A stretch of 16,720 bases of DNA, taken from contig WELB01000077.1 of assembly GCA_009602725.1 (NCBI GenBank), positions 108,441 through 125,160 on the forward strand, written 5' to 3'. Positions 1 to 7,639 of this stretch are shown in pieces (position 1 is the first letter of the stretch; each line of letters opens with the position of its first letter). The notes beneath the pieces are model-generated. The model had not been told where the DNA came from. It ran no database searches and saw only the letters and a list, made by a program, of their open reading frames with translations. The DNA comes from Spirogloea muscicola (taxonomy: Eukaryota; Streptophyta; Zygnematophyceae; Spirogloeales; Spirogloeaceae). The translations under genes were made by a program, and so were the position numbers.

Positions 1-134
1 GCCCGCCGCGCCGGCCCGCCCGGCGCGCCTCCCGCGCCCGAGGATGCGCCGCCGCCGGTACGCCCGCCATGCCGCTCCAGCTCCTCCTTCCCCTCCCGCC
101 TACCTCCCACGGGCCCTTCCTGCGCGCCCGATAA

Positions 135-647
135 TCAGCGGGCGCTGCGCCAGCGCTCCCCGACCGCCTCCCTCGCCGCGAGCTTGCACCATGCCCCCTT
201 CTCCGGCGTGCTGTTGCTGGCGTTCAGACATGGCACTGGCGACCGGACCCCCTTCACGCCTGCACAGCATCTCGCTTAGCCGAGGGTGGGCCCGCCGTGC
301 ATGCCTGTGCCCCGGCTGCGCCCGCCTCGCTCGCCCCTGTGCTGAAGCAGCACCCGCTGGCGCCCTGCAGGCCACAGACTCCGCCGCAGATAGCGGCCGA
401 GGAGGCGGGCGATGGCAGACCGCCGGCGCTGGCGACGCTGCTCCCGGGGCGCTGCCCGGGGAGCTCGGCCAGGGTGGTGAGGAGGGGCTGCCCAGCAGAC
501 ACGCCTTGGCGGGCGTCCAGCTTGCTCCCTTCAGCACGCGGAAGGAAGCGCAGGGGAGGCGCCCTGCAAGAGTGTGTGCACTTCGGCGCGTACAGGACAG
601 ACCCCGACGAGTTCGCTGTCATCGGGAGTTGCGCGACCAGCCTGAGG
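135..647 (+). CDS. GT92 gene, first recognised exon (5' border uncertain)
   Basis: The frame is open from 135, just after a TAA at 132, up to a GTGAGT donor at 648. Only the last 30 or so residues look like the family (CVHFGAYRTDPDEFAVIGSC). Upstream the frame is very GC-rich, proline- and alanine-rich, and has no ATG, so the true exon probably starts well inside this span. ATGs at 69 and 191 lie upstream but neither connects directly: the ATG at 69 reads into TAA at 132, and the ATG at 191 is in a different frame. The exon ends in phase 0. Confidence 0.55.
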
Positions 648-3392
648 GTGAGTGGACTGGACCACTGGCTGGTTGTCAATCATGTCATGGTCCTGCGGAC
701 AGGCAGCCCTGGACCGAAAGCAGATGACGAGCTCGGTGTTGAAGGCCGCGAGCAGCTAAACGTCCAGCTGCAACTTGGCTGCTGCTTCCCGAGCTGGCCG
801 CCGGGGCGCCCCCTTTCACCAGCTCACAGACCTCGGCTCCTAGTTGGCTGACCTCTGCTGGCTTGGTGGACCCAAGCAGGACGCATTTGGAGATCCAGCC
901 CACTTCTGCATCTGGGCGCCGTACTCCAGGGAGCCGGTTCGTGTCCAGCAATCCTCTTTGCCTCGGCAAGATGCAGTAGCAGCGTGTTGCACGGTAGGCA
1001 GATACGTAGGCGGCGTGGGCTGAGCACTCGCCTCAGTCCAGACTGAAAGAAAAGGCCGAGGCCCGAGTGCGGATGGCTCTTACTTCTCTTCCTCATCGAG
1101 CGGCGCCAGGCATCTCATCAAGCAGGACAAGCAGGGCTTTCATCTTTGTAAATCATGCAACGTGCCTCTGCAGGCAGGCTCCTTGCCTTGAAGTGCTACT
1201 CGAGTGAGCGCGCTGATGCATTAAGTTGCTTCTGCAGGTAGACGAAGTGTACCTGCGCGATCTTGGCGTCAGGGGAACTGCAGTCCATATGCTGCCAGGC
1301 AAGTGGCCAGCTCGTCTCACGGGTTGCTGGGTTGCTGAGTGTCATCCTGGCTTGATTCGCTCAGGCTCAATCTGGCCAAGCAGATGGCATGTGCAATTCA
1401 GTACACGAGGGAACATGCCATGCTAGCCACTTGCGACCTACAGCAGCCTCTTTGACGTCCATGTTGCACACTTGTTGTCGTCCATTGCATGACACAACCT
1501 CCTGTGCACAGGCTCGCAGTCGCCCCTCTCACTGTCTTGTATGGCGCACTGAGCAGGCAATAGTATGAATATGCCATATGAGGCGCTGGTTATAAGATGC
1601 AACTTCTCAGCAGATGACACTGACGCCTCTAAAGGAGGGCAGCTGTACCTCGCACTTCATGACCTCAATGTGACCTGCCTGCTCTAGCCCTCGCGGTCGC
1701 ATAGGCATGGCCCTGTGAGCCAGCTTGTGAGCTGACATTACTGCCCAGCAAATTGAGCAGAGGCAAACTGCCTGCTCGTACTTCTCATGATGCATCGAAG
1801 CGTTTGAGCCCAGTTGATCTTTTGCGGATAATTGCGGCGCGCTGCTCACAGTGAGGCCCTGCAGTATGAGGCAAATAGATGATCCAAAAATCTGTTTCCC
1901 ATGATACCTGTGCTTGCTTTGCTCGACAGCTGAACGTGAAGGAGGACAACCAAGAACTGGAGTACATGCTGGTCTATGGAGAAGAACCTTCTGATGTGTC
2001 GCAAACCCCGACACAGGCGGGCACCAGCAGGCACGCTCCGCAAAATTACTGCCGTGCACATGCGGTGGCAGAGGCGGGCACCTCTTTTGCTGTGGGTGAG
2101 GCACGCGCTAGCAAGAGCTTTGGTCTCACCAGGTTGCTGAGCCCGTCATCATCTATCGCTTGTGGTCGCAGGGCTCCTCCAGCCTTCAAATACTCATACT
2201 GCGGACCTCCCATGCATGGCGTCATCCATGCCTCAAGGGTGGCGGAACGGCTTCGGTATGACGATTACCTGATGCATGACAGCGTCCACTATGTATTTTA
2301 CCTGGCAGAAGGCAGCATGACAACAGACCTCCTGAGTTTGTATCAGGCAAGTACCGTGCTCTTGATGATGCCCCAAGGATCAGACACTGGCGTTTATGCA
2401 GCAAGTAGCACACAGTATCCAGGGCCACAAGTAGCGGACAAGTAGCGGCATGTGACTAGCTGCGGCTAGACTGACTTGGTGGCATTCAAGGGTGCCAATT
2501 AGCAAAATCTGAGGGCTTGGAAGTGCCCTGCGCTCGCACAGCCAAGCTTGCTGTGCGGGCATGCATGGTCATGGTCATGGTCACCATCGTATCCTGCATA
2601 TAAGGATGTTGCCGGCACTGTTTTGAGAGGTGGGCTGTGCTGCTCGACATGTACAGAGATATGTTGAGGGTGGCCGCATGACATTGGTGGACGTGAGGGA
2701 GGACCGCAAGTATCCGGCATGGTATCACAGCCAGTAAGTGTACTTGAATGACTGCATATATAGGACTAGGGGATTGTCGGAGTGGAACCTCTTCTGCGAC
2801 CTCGACGAGTACCTCTTCCCGGTGCCCCCCAAGACTCTTGGCAAGGGCCTCGAACCCCTCGCCCTTTCTCCGTACAGTGCTGACCTCACCAGGATGGATG
2901 TATGACGCAGCAATCCAGGCGCCTTGTGTTGCCTGACCATCTCGAGGCAGCTTGGCGGCTGCAGACACAGTCGTGGAGCAATTTAAGGACCGCAAGTACT
3001 TCCGAATGTACGACTACAGATTTGAAGTGCGCTGGTGCCTACCTGAGAATGCCACCTCACACATAACCAACCCCATCTTGGCACAGCGCATGCCCTATCG
3101 GCATATCAACAGGACGGAGTTACGTCAGAAGTGGATGGCCAGGACTGGGGAGGTGGTGCTGGCAGGGGTACATCATGCTGTCAAGCTTGCAGGTGGCTGG
3201 CCCAAGCGTGATGCAAATGATAATCATGTCAGCCTGGAAGTCCTGCACATCAAGCACATTCGCAGCATCATCTCCAACAACTATACCTGTCGCACAATTG
3301 TGACAGACCTTTGGCCAGGGGCCCCCAATGACGGGTATGTGCGAGATGTTGACATGCTCGGGTGTACTAAGCTTCCGAGCCCCATCAGTTGA
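135..3392 (+). CDS. GT92 (DUF23) glycosyltransferase gene, multi-exon, 5' end unresolved
   Basis: Family members (for example plant galactan synthases of the GALS type) are Golgi type II membrane enzymes that transfer sugars from nucleotide sugars. Family blocks appear in order: HFGAYRTDPDEFAVIG, then AFGDPAHFCIWAP, then YSYCGPPMHGVIHASRVAE, then GRMTLVDVREDRKYPAWYHSQ, then NDCIYRTR, then the metal-binding DxD block CDLDEYLFPVPPKTL, then VHHAVKLAGGWP near the C-terminus. They join in phase through introns 648-879 (GT-AG), 2001-2171, 2347-2656 and 2841-2964 (all GC-AG). The stop is TGA at 3390-3392. No in-frame ATG exists in the first block, so the start and membrane anchor must lie in another frame or an upstream exon. 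An in-frame TAA at 2735 breaks the reading. The family call is firm; the substrate is not known, and the gene may be a recent pseudogene. Confidence 0.8.
880..993 (+). CDS. GT92 gene, exon with FGDPxHFCxW block
   Basis: An acceptor (CAG, 877-879) opens frame DAFGDPAHFCIWAPYSREP, which matches the family segment VFG-x-P-x-Y-x-C-E-W that follows the FGAYR block. It is in phase 0 with the preceding donor at 648. The donor is either GTAGGC at 994 or GTAGGC at 1006, both phase 0, so the 3' border is uncertain by 12 bases. Confidence 0.6.
994..1929 (+). other. Unresolved part of the GT92 gene (introns and possible small exons)
   Basis: Little here reads clearly as GT92. One possible small exon is 1242-1298, between a CTGCAGGTAG acceptor and a GCAAGT donor at 1299. 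It would read TKCTCAILASGELQSICCQ in phase 0, and its C-rich start could correspond to the family's VVNC-T segment. Another possible piece is 1118-1152 (DKQGFHLCKSCN). Neither is secure. The rest looks intronic. Confidence 0.3.
1930..2000 (+). CDS. GT92 gene, small exon
   Basis: The acceptor GACAG (ends 1929) opens LNVKEDNQELEYMLVYGEEP. A GC donor (GCAAAC) at 2001 closes it in phase 2. Joined to the next exon it reads EEPSDVS-APPAFKYSYCG, the same spacing as the family's E-x-P-G stretch before the YCG-x-x-L/M-Y/H-G motif. The open frame continues past 2001, so the intron is inferred from phase and family alignment. Confidence 0.5.
2172..2346 (+). CDS. GT92 gene, exon with YCGPPMHG / RVAE motif
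   Basis: The acceptor is GTCGCAG (ends 2171). The exon carries YSYCGPPMHGVIHASRVAE, RLRYDDYLMHDSVHYVFYLAE and LLSLYQ, the family region that begins the catalytic fold (YCG-x-x-x-x-G ... R-V-x-E-W-x-x-Y-H). It ends in phase 0 at CAG before GCAAGT (2347), a consensus GC-AG donor. Confidence 0.75.
2657..2840 (+). CDS. GT92 gene, catalytic exon with DxD motif and an in-frame TAA
   Basis: The acceptor TGTACAG (ends 2656) opens in phase 0 with RYVEGGRMTLVDVREDRKY, continues to WYHSQ, then TAA at 2735-2737, then VYLNDCIYRTRGLSEWN and CDLDEYLFPVPPKTL. Both sides of the stop fit the family at the correct spacing (HNQ, then four residues, then NDC), so the stop replaces one codon and is not a frameshift. 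GTAAGT at 2734 overlaps the stop and could act as a donor to the TAG at 2767-2769. That 36-nt intron would remove the stop but also delete the conserved NDC block. The GC donor GCAAGG at 2841 ends the exon in phase 1. Confidence 0.75.
2965..3392 (+). CDS. GT92 gene, last exon
   Basis: The acceptor CTGCAG ends at 2964. Joining the last base of the previous exon gives PPKTL-DTVVEQFKDRKYF, which restores the family's PPK-x-T-x-x-x-V-x-x-x stretch after DxD. Later blocks include RQKWMARTGEVVLAGVHHAV and KLAGGWPKRDAND, then HIKHIRSI, matching the family's K-x-x-V-x-P-x-x-V-x-x-x-G-V-H ... H-Y end. A short hydrophilic tail runs to TGA. N-glycosylation-type NAT, NRT and NYT sequons fit a lumenal enzyme. 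Confidence 0.75.
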
Positions 3393-3842
3393 GTGTAAGG
3401 CCATGAAGAGCATCTTTTGCATCTCAAGTCGAGCATGCCCAGTCCTGGATCTTGTAGGGAAGGCTCAAGATGGGCGGCACATTGGTCGATAAGGTCAGCT
3501 GGGTGCTTGGTGACCTCTCAAAATGGCATCATGAAGGCCTGCCTGCCAAACAGAAAGCAGTGCCACAGCGTCTGTCAGATAAAAGGAAGATGGGACGGAG
3601 GGGAAGGGAGGGACGTCACTGAGGAGGGACGCAGGCGCGACAGAAGGAAAGGCAGAAGGGAGCTCATGGAGATTAATGGGCAAGACATTCAGGAGGTAAG
3701 GGCCCTTAGAGCTGAGATGGATGTGGAGCGTAGCTTCCGTGTAGTCAGACTCAAGCCACAGTGCATGCTGAGCTGCTATAGATGAGAAGCGCAGCTACCT
3801 CAGGTGCGACTGACTTAAGCAGACCCGCTCACTAACCGTGGG
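3393..3842. other. Intergenic region, no gene recognised
   Basis: This is the downstream flank of the GT92 gene. A strongly purine-rich stretch (about 3575-3670, AGG/GAAGG runs) stands out and probably creates the long but featureless open frame here. No RNA gene or further GT92 homology was seen. Confidence 0.4.
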
Positions 3843-4385
3843 TCAGCACGAAGATGGGAATAGCTCTTCCAATACAAGGTAGTGGCTGTGAAAGGCCAGC
3901 CCAAAAAGATTGAGCAAGGTCCAAAGGGCCAAAAGACGCCAACACAAGACAGCTATGCAATAGCTACAGCGAATAGGAGCTTCATAACCCCGAGTCAGCA
4001 GCCGCAAGTCGGTGTAACTTGCAGCTGGAAAGGAGGCACCCCGACGAGACCCAGAAGTAGAGTTAGAGGGCGCCAAGTGATCCCAGATGCTTAAGGACAA
4101 ACTCCCAGCCTTTCTGCCATCAAGTGGATCACGCCCAGCTTTCTGGTGCAAGGGTTGAGCTGAGCTTGCTGTCATTGATTAACACACGACGAAGCAAGAA
4201 TGACAGATTGTACAGCCGGCGAGCCCATTGCAGCCAAAAGCACATCCTCGCGTTGTGCAGAGTTCCCAGCAAAGCATTCAAACGAGAACACATGCAACCA
4301 AGAGATGTCGTCTGCGCTAATAGGAGGTGGCCACAGCGGGGGTAGTCGAAGTAGTGCTGCAACTCTCTTTCTTTCACAGCCAACC
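3843..4385 (-). mobile_element. Repeat-borne coding family, copy A (longest, frameshifted)
   Basis: Read on the minus strand it gives ELQHYFDYPRCGHLLLAQ (about 4365-4310), then after a frame change REDVLLAAMGSPAV, then PLHQKAGRDPLDGRKAG, then GSRRGASFPAASYTDLRLL and TRGY. The same blocks occur in the same order in copy D (11930-12299). The final SDLRLLTRGY pattern recurs in copies B, C, F and G. The TGA that follows GY in B and C is present here one base out of frame, consistent with decay. Downstream in sense lie the shared stem-loop (3884-3901) and tail. The protein is unknown to me and at least one frameshift breaks it. It abuts the chromovirus LTR. Confidence 0.55.
3884..3901 (-). other. 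Conserved 3' stem-loop of repeat family, copy A
   Basis: GGCTG (3884-3888) pairs with CAGCC (3897-3901). In the element's sense it follows a TTTTTGGG stretch about 100 nt after the end of the coding frame. The same hairpin at the same place is seen in copies C and G. Confidence 0.55.
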
Positions 4386-4568
4386 CCCCTGACAGCGGCT
4401 GCCTGGCGCCCGCCGTGTAACGCCCCCCCGTTTGTAAGAGCCAAACGGTTCCGGTCAGCGCGCTTCACGCGCGTCACGCGCCGGTCCCCCCTGGACTTGT
4501 ATCCCATTCGTCAGGCTCGCGCCACGAGCAGCGCGCAGTACGACGCGGCACGCCCCCCTTGTGTCAAC

Positions 4569-4680
4569 CCCCACTGTGCGGGTCCGCTCTTCCAGGGGCC
4601 GGACCTTGGGGCTACCCGTGCCAGTCGTATCCCCATTGTGCGGGTCCGCTCCTCCGGAGGCCGGACCTTGAGGCTACCCT
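4569..4680 (+). repeat. U3 direct repeat, two 50-bp units with dyads
   Basis: Unit 1 is 4569-4618 and unit 2 is 4631-4680 (period 62), both starting CCCCA(C/T)TGTGCGGGTCCGCTC and differing at only a few sites. Each holds a GGTCCG...CGGACC dyad. Tandem dyads upstream of a TATA box are typical of LTR enhancer elements; that role is inferred. Confidence 0.7.
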
Positions 4681-4686
4681 CGTCAC

Positions 4687-4718
4687 GAAGAAAGTGCTCG
4701 CCCATTGAGGATAGGGGC
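4687..4718 (+). repeat. 32-bp segment shared with repeat-family 3' tails
   Basis: GAAGAAAGTGCTCGCCCATT then GAGGATAGGGGC lies just upstream of the LTR TATA box. Nearly the same 32 bases form the terminal tail of copy G (10499-10530), a shorter version occurs twice at 9330-9364, and a diverged one lies in copy C. It is in reverse orientation relative to the element's coding sense. Confidence 0.65.
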
Positions 4719-4729
4719 AGGTGGAACGC

Positions 4730-4735
4730 TATAAG
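4730..4735 (+). promoter_or_regulatory. LTR TATA box
   Basis: TATAAG within CGCTATAAGTAG lies about 50 bases downstream of the U3 repeats and upstream of the GC-rich R-type region, where a retrotransposon core promoter is expected. The start site would be near 4760. Confidence 0.55.
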
Positions 4736-4883
4736 TAGTAAACGAGGCAGACTCTTGAGTCGAACCAGTGACGCCCAGAGAGAGGCATAGCCTGCTGCCG
4801 CAGCCGTCGCCCCAGCTCTGCTGCTGCCGTCTGCTGCCCAGCCCGTCGCCGCAGCCCGTCGCTGCGGACATCGCCGGCTCACC

Positions 4884-4941
4884 GTAAGTGCCACGGTCGC
4901 GCCCCAACTGGGTTCAGCTACTAATCCTTGACCCTCTGTAG
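4884..4941 (+). other. Intron-like segment in the transcribed part of the LTR
   Basis: A consensus donor GTAAGT (4884), a branch-point-like CTACTAAT (about 4918-4925) and a pyrimidine-rich CCCTCTGTAG acceptor (ends 4941) define a 58-nt candidate spliceosomal intron. It sits between the TATA box and the PBS, in the leader of the element's RNA. Confidence 0.5.
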
Positions 4942-5070
4942 AGTCGCCGCCTTCTGGCGGCGCCTCAGGGTAAGACTTCCGCTGTGCTATGTGATGCACT
5001 TGAGTACACCGTGTGTGTTGGCGCTCCACTATGTAGGGGGGTAGTTCCTAAACCCCCCATGTTCGAAATC

Positions 5071-5076
5071 AATAAA
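5071..5076 (+). promoter_or_regulatory. Candidate poly(A) signal in LTR
   Basis: AATAAA within AATCAATAAAAAAATA lies about 50 bases before the LTR end. Green algae often use TGTAA instead, so usage is not certain. Confidence 0.4.
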
Positions 5077-5123
5077 AAAATACTAACCCCTAACTGCGTG
5101 TATAGGGATCAGGACGTCACATT

Positions 5124-5135
5124 TGGTATCAGAGG
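5124..5135 (+). other. Primer-binding site, initiator tRNA-Met type
   Basis: TGGTATCAGAGG two bases after the LTR end matches the plant LTR-retrotransposon PBS TGGTATCAGAGC (3' end of initiator tRNA-Met) at 11 of 12 positions. It fixes the LTR border and the plus orientation. Confidence 0.85.
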
Positions 5136-5676
5136 TGTCCTTGCATCTTGCTAGCCTCGTATTCTGTGATGATAGAGCTGACAATGCAAGGCTCCTTCTG
5201 ATGCTCTGGCACTGACTAGTCTCGTGTGGTTGAGACCCCGTGCCAGACTGTACTCGTGGATCTGCATCAACGGGCTGATTGATACTGTTGTCCACTCGCC
5301 CGCTGCATCCACACGCCCGGGGTCGGACAATGTCGAGTGTTCCTCCACCCCGGCAGCCATCAAAATTGCCAGGTCAGTACTCGTACGAGTAAGCACCTGC
5401 GGTCGGCAGATTGCCTGTCTTTTGATAAGGAGGTGAACCGACCGCCGATGGGCGGCGAGTCTGGCCACATGCCAGAGGCTGGTCCGTTCTCCAATTCTGG
5501 TCCCTCCCTCCCGGCTGCACGTGCTGCTTTGCGTTTTGGGGATATGACTTGCGCGCTGCCATGATTGCTTTGCTTGTCTGGGGCACCAACTTGCTTGGTA
5601 TATTGTGGAAGTATTGTCACTTCGGTGTGTCTTATGCCTTCCACTGACTTGGCCCTCAGTGTGTTGGTGTAAAGGC
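5136..5676 (+). other. Chromovirus untranslated leader
   Basis: About 540 bases separate the PBS from the first gag ATG at 5677. Short open frames occur on both strands, but none resembles a protein I know. A packaging signal would be expected here but cannot be pointed to. Confidence 0.45.
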
Positions 5677-6545
5677 ATGGAGTCCGAGGACTCAAAAGCG
5701 CAACCTAGCGCCCCTCCATCGGCAGTACCACCGGCCGATGTCGAGGAGGTGGCCAATGATTTGGCGGAGCTCCAAGCACCCGGACCAGACGGCCTTACAA
5801 CGGCCGAGGCGCGGTGACTAGCTCGCCTACAGGAACAAGTCGAGGCGGCGGTCCAGGTTGGGGATCCGCTAGTAACCCCCGCATTGAAGGCGCTGAGCGA
5901 GGAGGTACGGGCCCTGATCAGCCGCATGTGCGCGGATGAGCAGCGTACCCGTCACCTCCGAGCCAAAGTAAGCCATGGTGTGCGGTTGGGCCGTGCCCAG
6001 CCGTGCCAGCCCTCGAAGTTCGACGGCACGAGGAGCCTCGCAGCATGGATCCGGGAGATGAACGCATGGTTTGTACTGTGCGAGGCGCCGGTGACGTCCC
6101 GCGTGGGCATCGCCGCCACCTACCTTACCGGAGATCCTGCCGCCATCTCGAAAGGACGAAGTCGTCCTCAACACCTAGGGTGTACAACACCGGGGACTTC
6201 TTCACCCAATCATTGACCACTTTGTATGGTGAAGTACATGCGGAGCTCAACGCTTGGAATCAGCTTGACGCCATCCACATGGTCGGCGACGACTTTGAGG
6301 ACTACGTGCTTCGTTTTCATTTCATCCTGATGAAATGTGGTAACATGAATCCCATGGACCAGGTCCAGAGGTTCAAAGCTGGTCTTCTGCGACATGTGGC
6401 GGTGCTGTCCCAGCTGGACAAGCTGACGCATGAGGCAGTAACTTCAATCGACAAGTTCATAGAGCAAGCGCGACAATCTTATTCGATGTACCCGACCAAG
6501 AAGCGACTGCTCGGACGTGAGAATTGTGACTCGCCGGGGCCTTCG
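5677..6545 (+). pseudogene. Chromovirus gag, N-terminal and central part, broken
   Basis: Gag would form the virus-like particle. ATG at 5677 starts MESEDSKAQPSAPPSAVPPA, an acidic proline-rich start. A TGA at 5815-5817 interrupts the frame (a CGA to TGA change would explain it) and reading resumes with LARLQEQVEAAV. The retrotransposon gag core follows: QPSKFDGTRSLAAWIREMN, ATYLTGDPAA, then after two frame changes near 6151-6177 VYNTGDFFTQSLTTLYGEV and DDFEDYVLRFHFILMKCGNM to KFIEQARQSYSMYPTK. At CCGGGGCCTTCG (6534-6545) the sequence switches to inverted gag. The nucleocapsid zinc knuckle is missing from this strand. Confidence 0.8.
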
Positions 6546-6964
6546 GCTGTGGGCAGTCCCGTATACGGTGCCCCTTCGAGCCACAACGGTAGCATGCACG
6601 GTCTTCCTTAGGGACGAACTTCGGCTTCCCCTTGGGCACTACCTGCACTCGAGGTAGCGGCCGAGGTCTACCACCGTAGCCGTTCCTAGGCTTGGGACGT
6701 TTCACAGTCGAAGGCCCCGGCGCGTCACGATCCTCACGTCCGAGCAGTCGCTCTTGGTCGGGTACATCGAATAAGATTGTCGCGCTTGCTCTATGAACTT
6801 GTCGAGTGGAGTTACTGCCTCATGCGTAGCTTGTCCAGCTGGGACAGCACCGCCAAATGCTGCGGAGACCAGCTTTGAACCTCTGGACCTGGTCAACGGG
6901 ATTCATGTTACCATATTTCATCAAGATGAGATGAAAACGACGCACGTAGTCCTCAAAGTCGTCG
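6287..6964. repeat. Large imperfect inverted repeat inside gag
   Basis: The left arm 6287-6545 and right arm 6709-6964 are inverted copies of the same gag segment, about 90% identical by eye with several indels. A spacer of about 163 bases carries the zinc knuckle. The inner border is CCGGGGCCTTCG on the left and CGAAGGCCCCGG on the right. Confidence 0.8.
6546..6964 (-). pseudogene. Chromovirus gag, inverted central to zinc-knuckle part
   Basis: The minus strand from 6964 down reads DDFEDYVRRFHLILMKYGNM, VQRFKAG, KFIEQARQSYSMYPTK, then KRPKPRNGYGGRPRPLP and the CCHC zinc knuckle CYRCGSKGHRIRDCP (about 6600-6556). The first part is a second, about 90% identical copy of the plus-strand gag at 6287-6545. 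The knuckle is the only one in the window. Small indels break the frame between blocks. Past the knuckle the minus strand runs into the complement of the plus gag copy, which makes a meaningless chimeric C-terminus. Confidence 0.75.
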
Positions 6965-6974
6965 TTTTCATCTC
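6928..6974. repeat. Perfect 15-bp foldback at the gag/RT junction
   Basis: GAGATGAAAACGACG (6928-6942) is exactly complementary to CGTCGTTTTCATCTC (6960-6974), with a 17-base loop. It sits where the inverted gag piece meets the RT piece and reads as a bit of gag folded back on itself. Confidence 0.7.
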
Positions 6975-6975
6975 A

Positions 6976-7420
6976 CGAATCTGATGATACCGCTTTGCAA
7001 GTCGAGGGAGCTGAACACATTAGCTCCCGCTCCCGCTAGGCGACTGAACAGGTCGTCAATTCGAGGCAAAGGATACCAATGCTTGACAGTGAGCTTGTTT
7101 AGGGCTCGATAATCGATGCACATTCGAAGACTACCATCCTTCTTCTTACGAAGAGGATTGGTGCGCCGTATGGCGACTGGGAAGGCTCAATGTGCTCTTT
7201 CTGTAGCAGTTCCTCCACTTGGGACTGCATCTCCCGAAATTCGAGAGGACTCAGTCGATACATCGGACGGTACGGCGGCGAAGCGCCGGGCTCCAATCGA
7301 ATGTATGAGCCACGCCTCGGTCAGGAGGCAAACCGTCTGGAAGAGCATCGGGAAACACATCCGAGAATTCCGCCAACAAACTGTCAAGAGCTGCACCATG
7401 TGAGGCCACATTACTCACTT
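6976..7420 (-). pseudogene. Chromovirus reverse transcriptase, N-terminal fragment
   Basis: RT copies the element's RNA into DNA. The minus strand reads EFSDVFPDALPDGLPPDRGV, then [90 protein letters not shown] and LDLQSGYHQIR. These are the standard Ty3/Gypsy RT entry through motif A (the D of LDL). At least three frame changes break it. The sequence stops just after YHQIR and joins gag, so the catalytic Y-x-D-D block, RNase H and the integrase core are absent. Confidence 0.85.
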
Positions 7421-7639
7421 ATACTGAGTCAGGGGGGGACTCATCTTCCATCACCATTAGCAGATACAGCCGAGGTGGGTTCTGCGTGAAGGACCTTCTT
7501 AAACTGCACAGCCGACAGCTGAATAGAGGAATCTGTCACAGGCAATGATACAAGGGGAGCGTCTTTGTGCAGTACAAAGCGACGAGCACCCCGTCAGCAC
7601 GAGCAAGTCGCGTCAAAGTCGCCACGCGTCAAAGTCGAG

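Larger units (their letters stand above)
4416..5121 (+). mobile_element. 5' LTR of a Ty3/Gypsy chromovirus
   Basis: It begins TGTAACGCCC and ends ...GTCACA, two bases before a primer-binding site, so both ends have the TG...CA form. Inside, in order, are a U3 with two 50-bp repeats (4569-4680), a TATA box (4730), a CTGCTGCCG-rich transcribed region (about 4788-4868), an intron-like segment (4884-4941) and AATAAA (5071). That order is what a U3-R-U5 LTR needs. The left border is inferred from the TGTAACGCCC start; no second LTR copy was found to confirm it. Confidence 0.7.

Noticed and set aside
44-727. Long plus-strand ORF at the GC-rich left end as a separate gene
   Set aside because: It is arginine-, alanine- and proline-rich with no motif. 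The GT92 block lies in another frame of the same stretch, so this is a GC-driven shadow.
2734-2769. A 36-nt GTAAGT...TAG intron that removes the in-frame TAA
   Set aside because: It would delete the conserved NDCIYRTR block and is very short compared with the other introns (over 120 nt). Kept only as an alternative.
3575-3670. Purine-rich stretch as a polypurine tract of a retrotransposon
   Set aside because: No LTR begins next to it on either side, and it is interrupted by pyrimidines. More likely low-complexity intergenic sequence.
6457-6705. Zinc-knuckle ORF as one continuous protein of 82 residues
   Set aside because: Its second half (after RDCPQPKAPA) is the antisense of the plus-strand gag copy, an artefact of the inversion.
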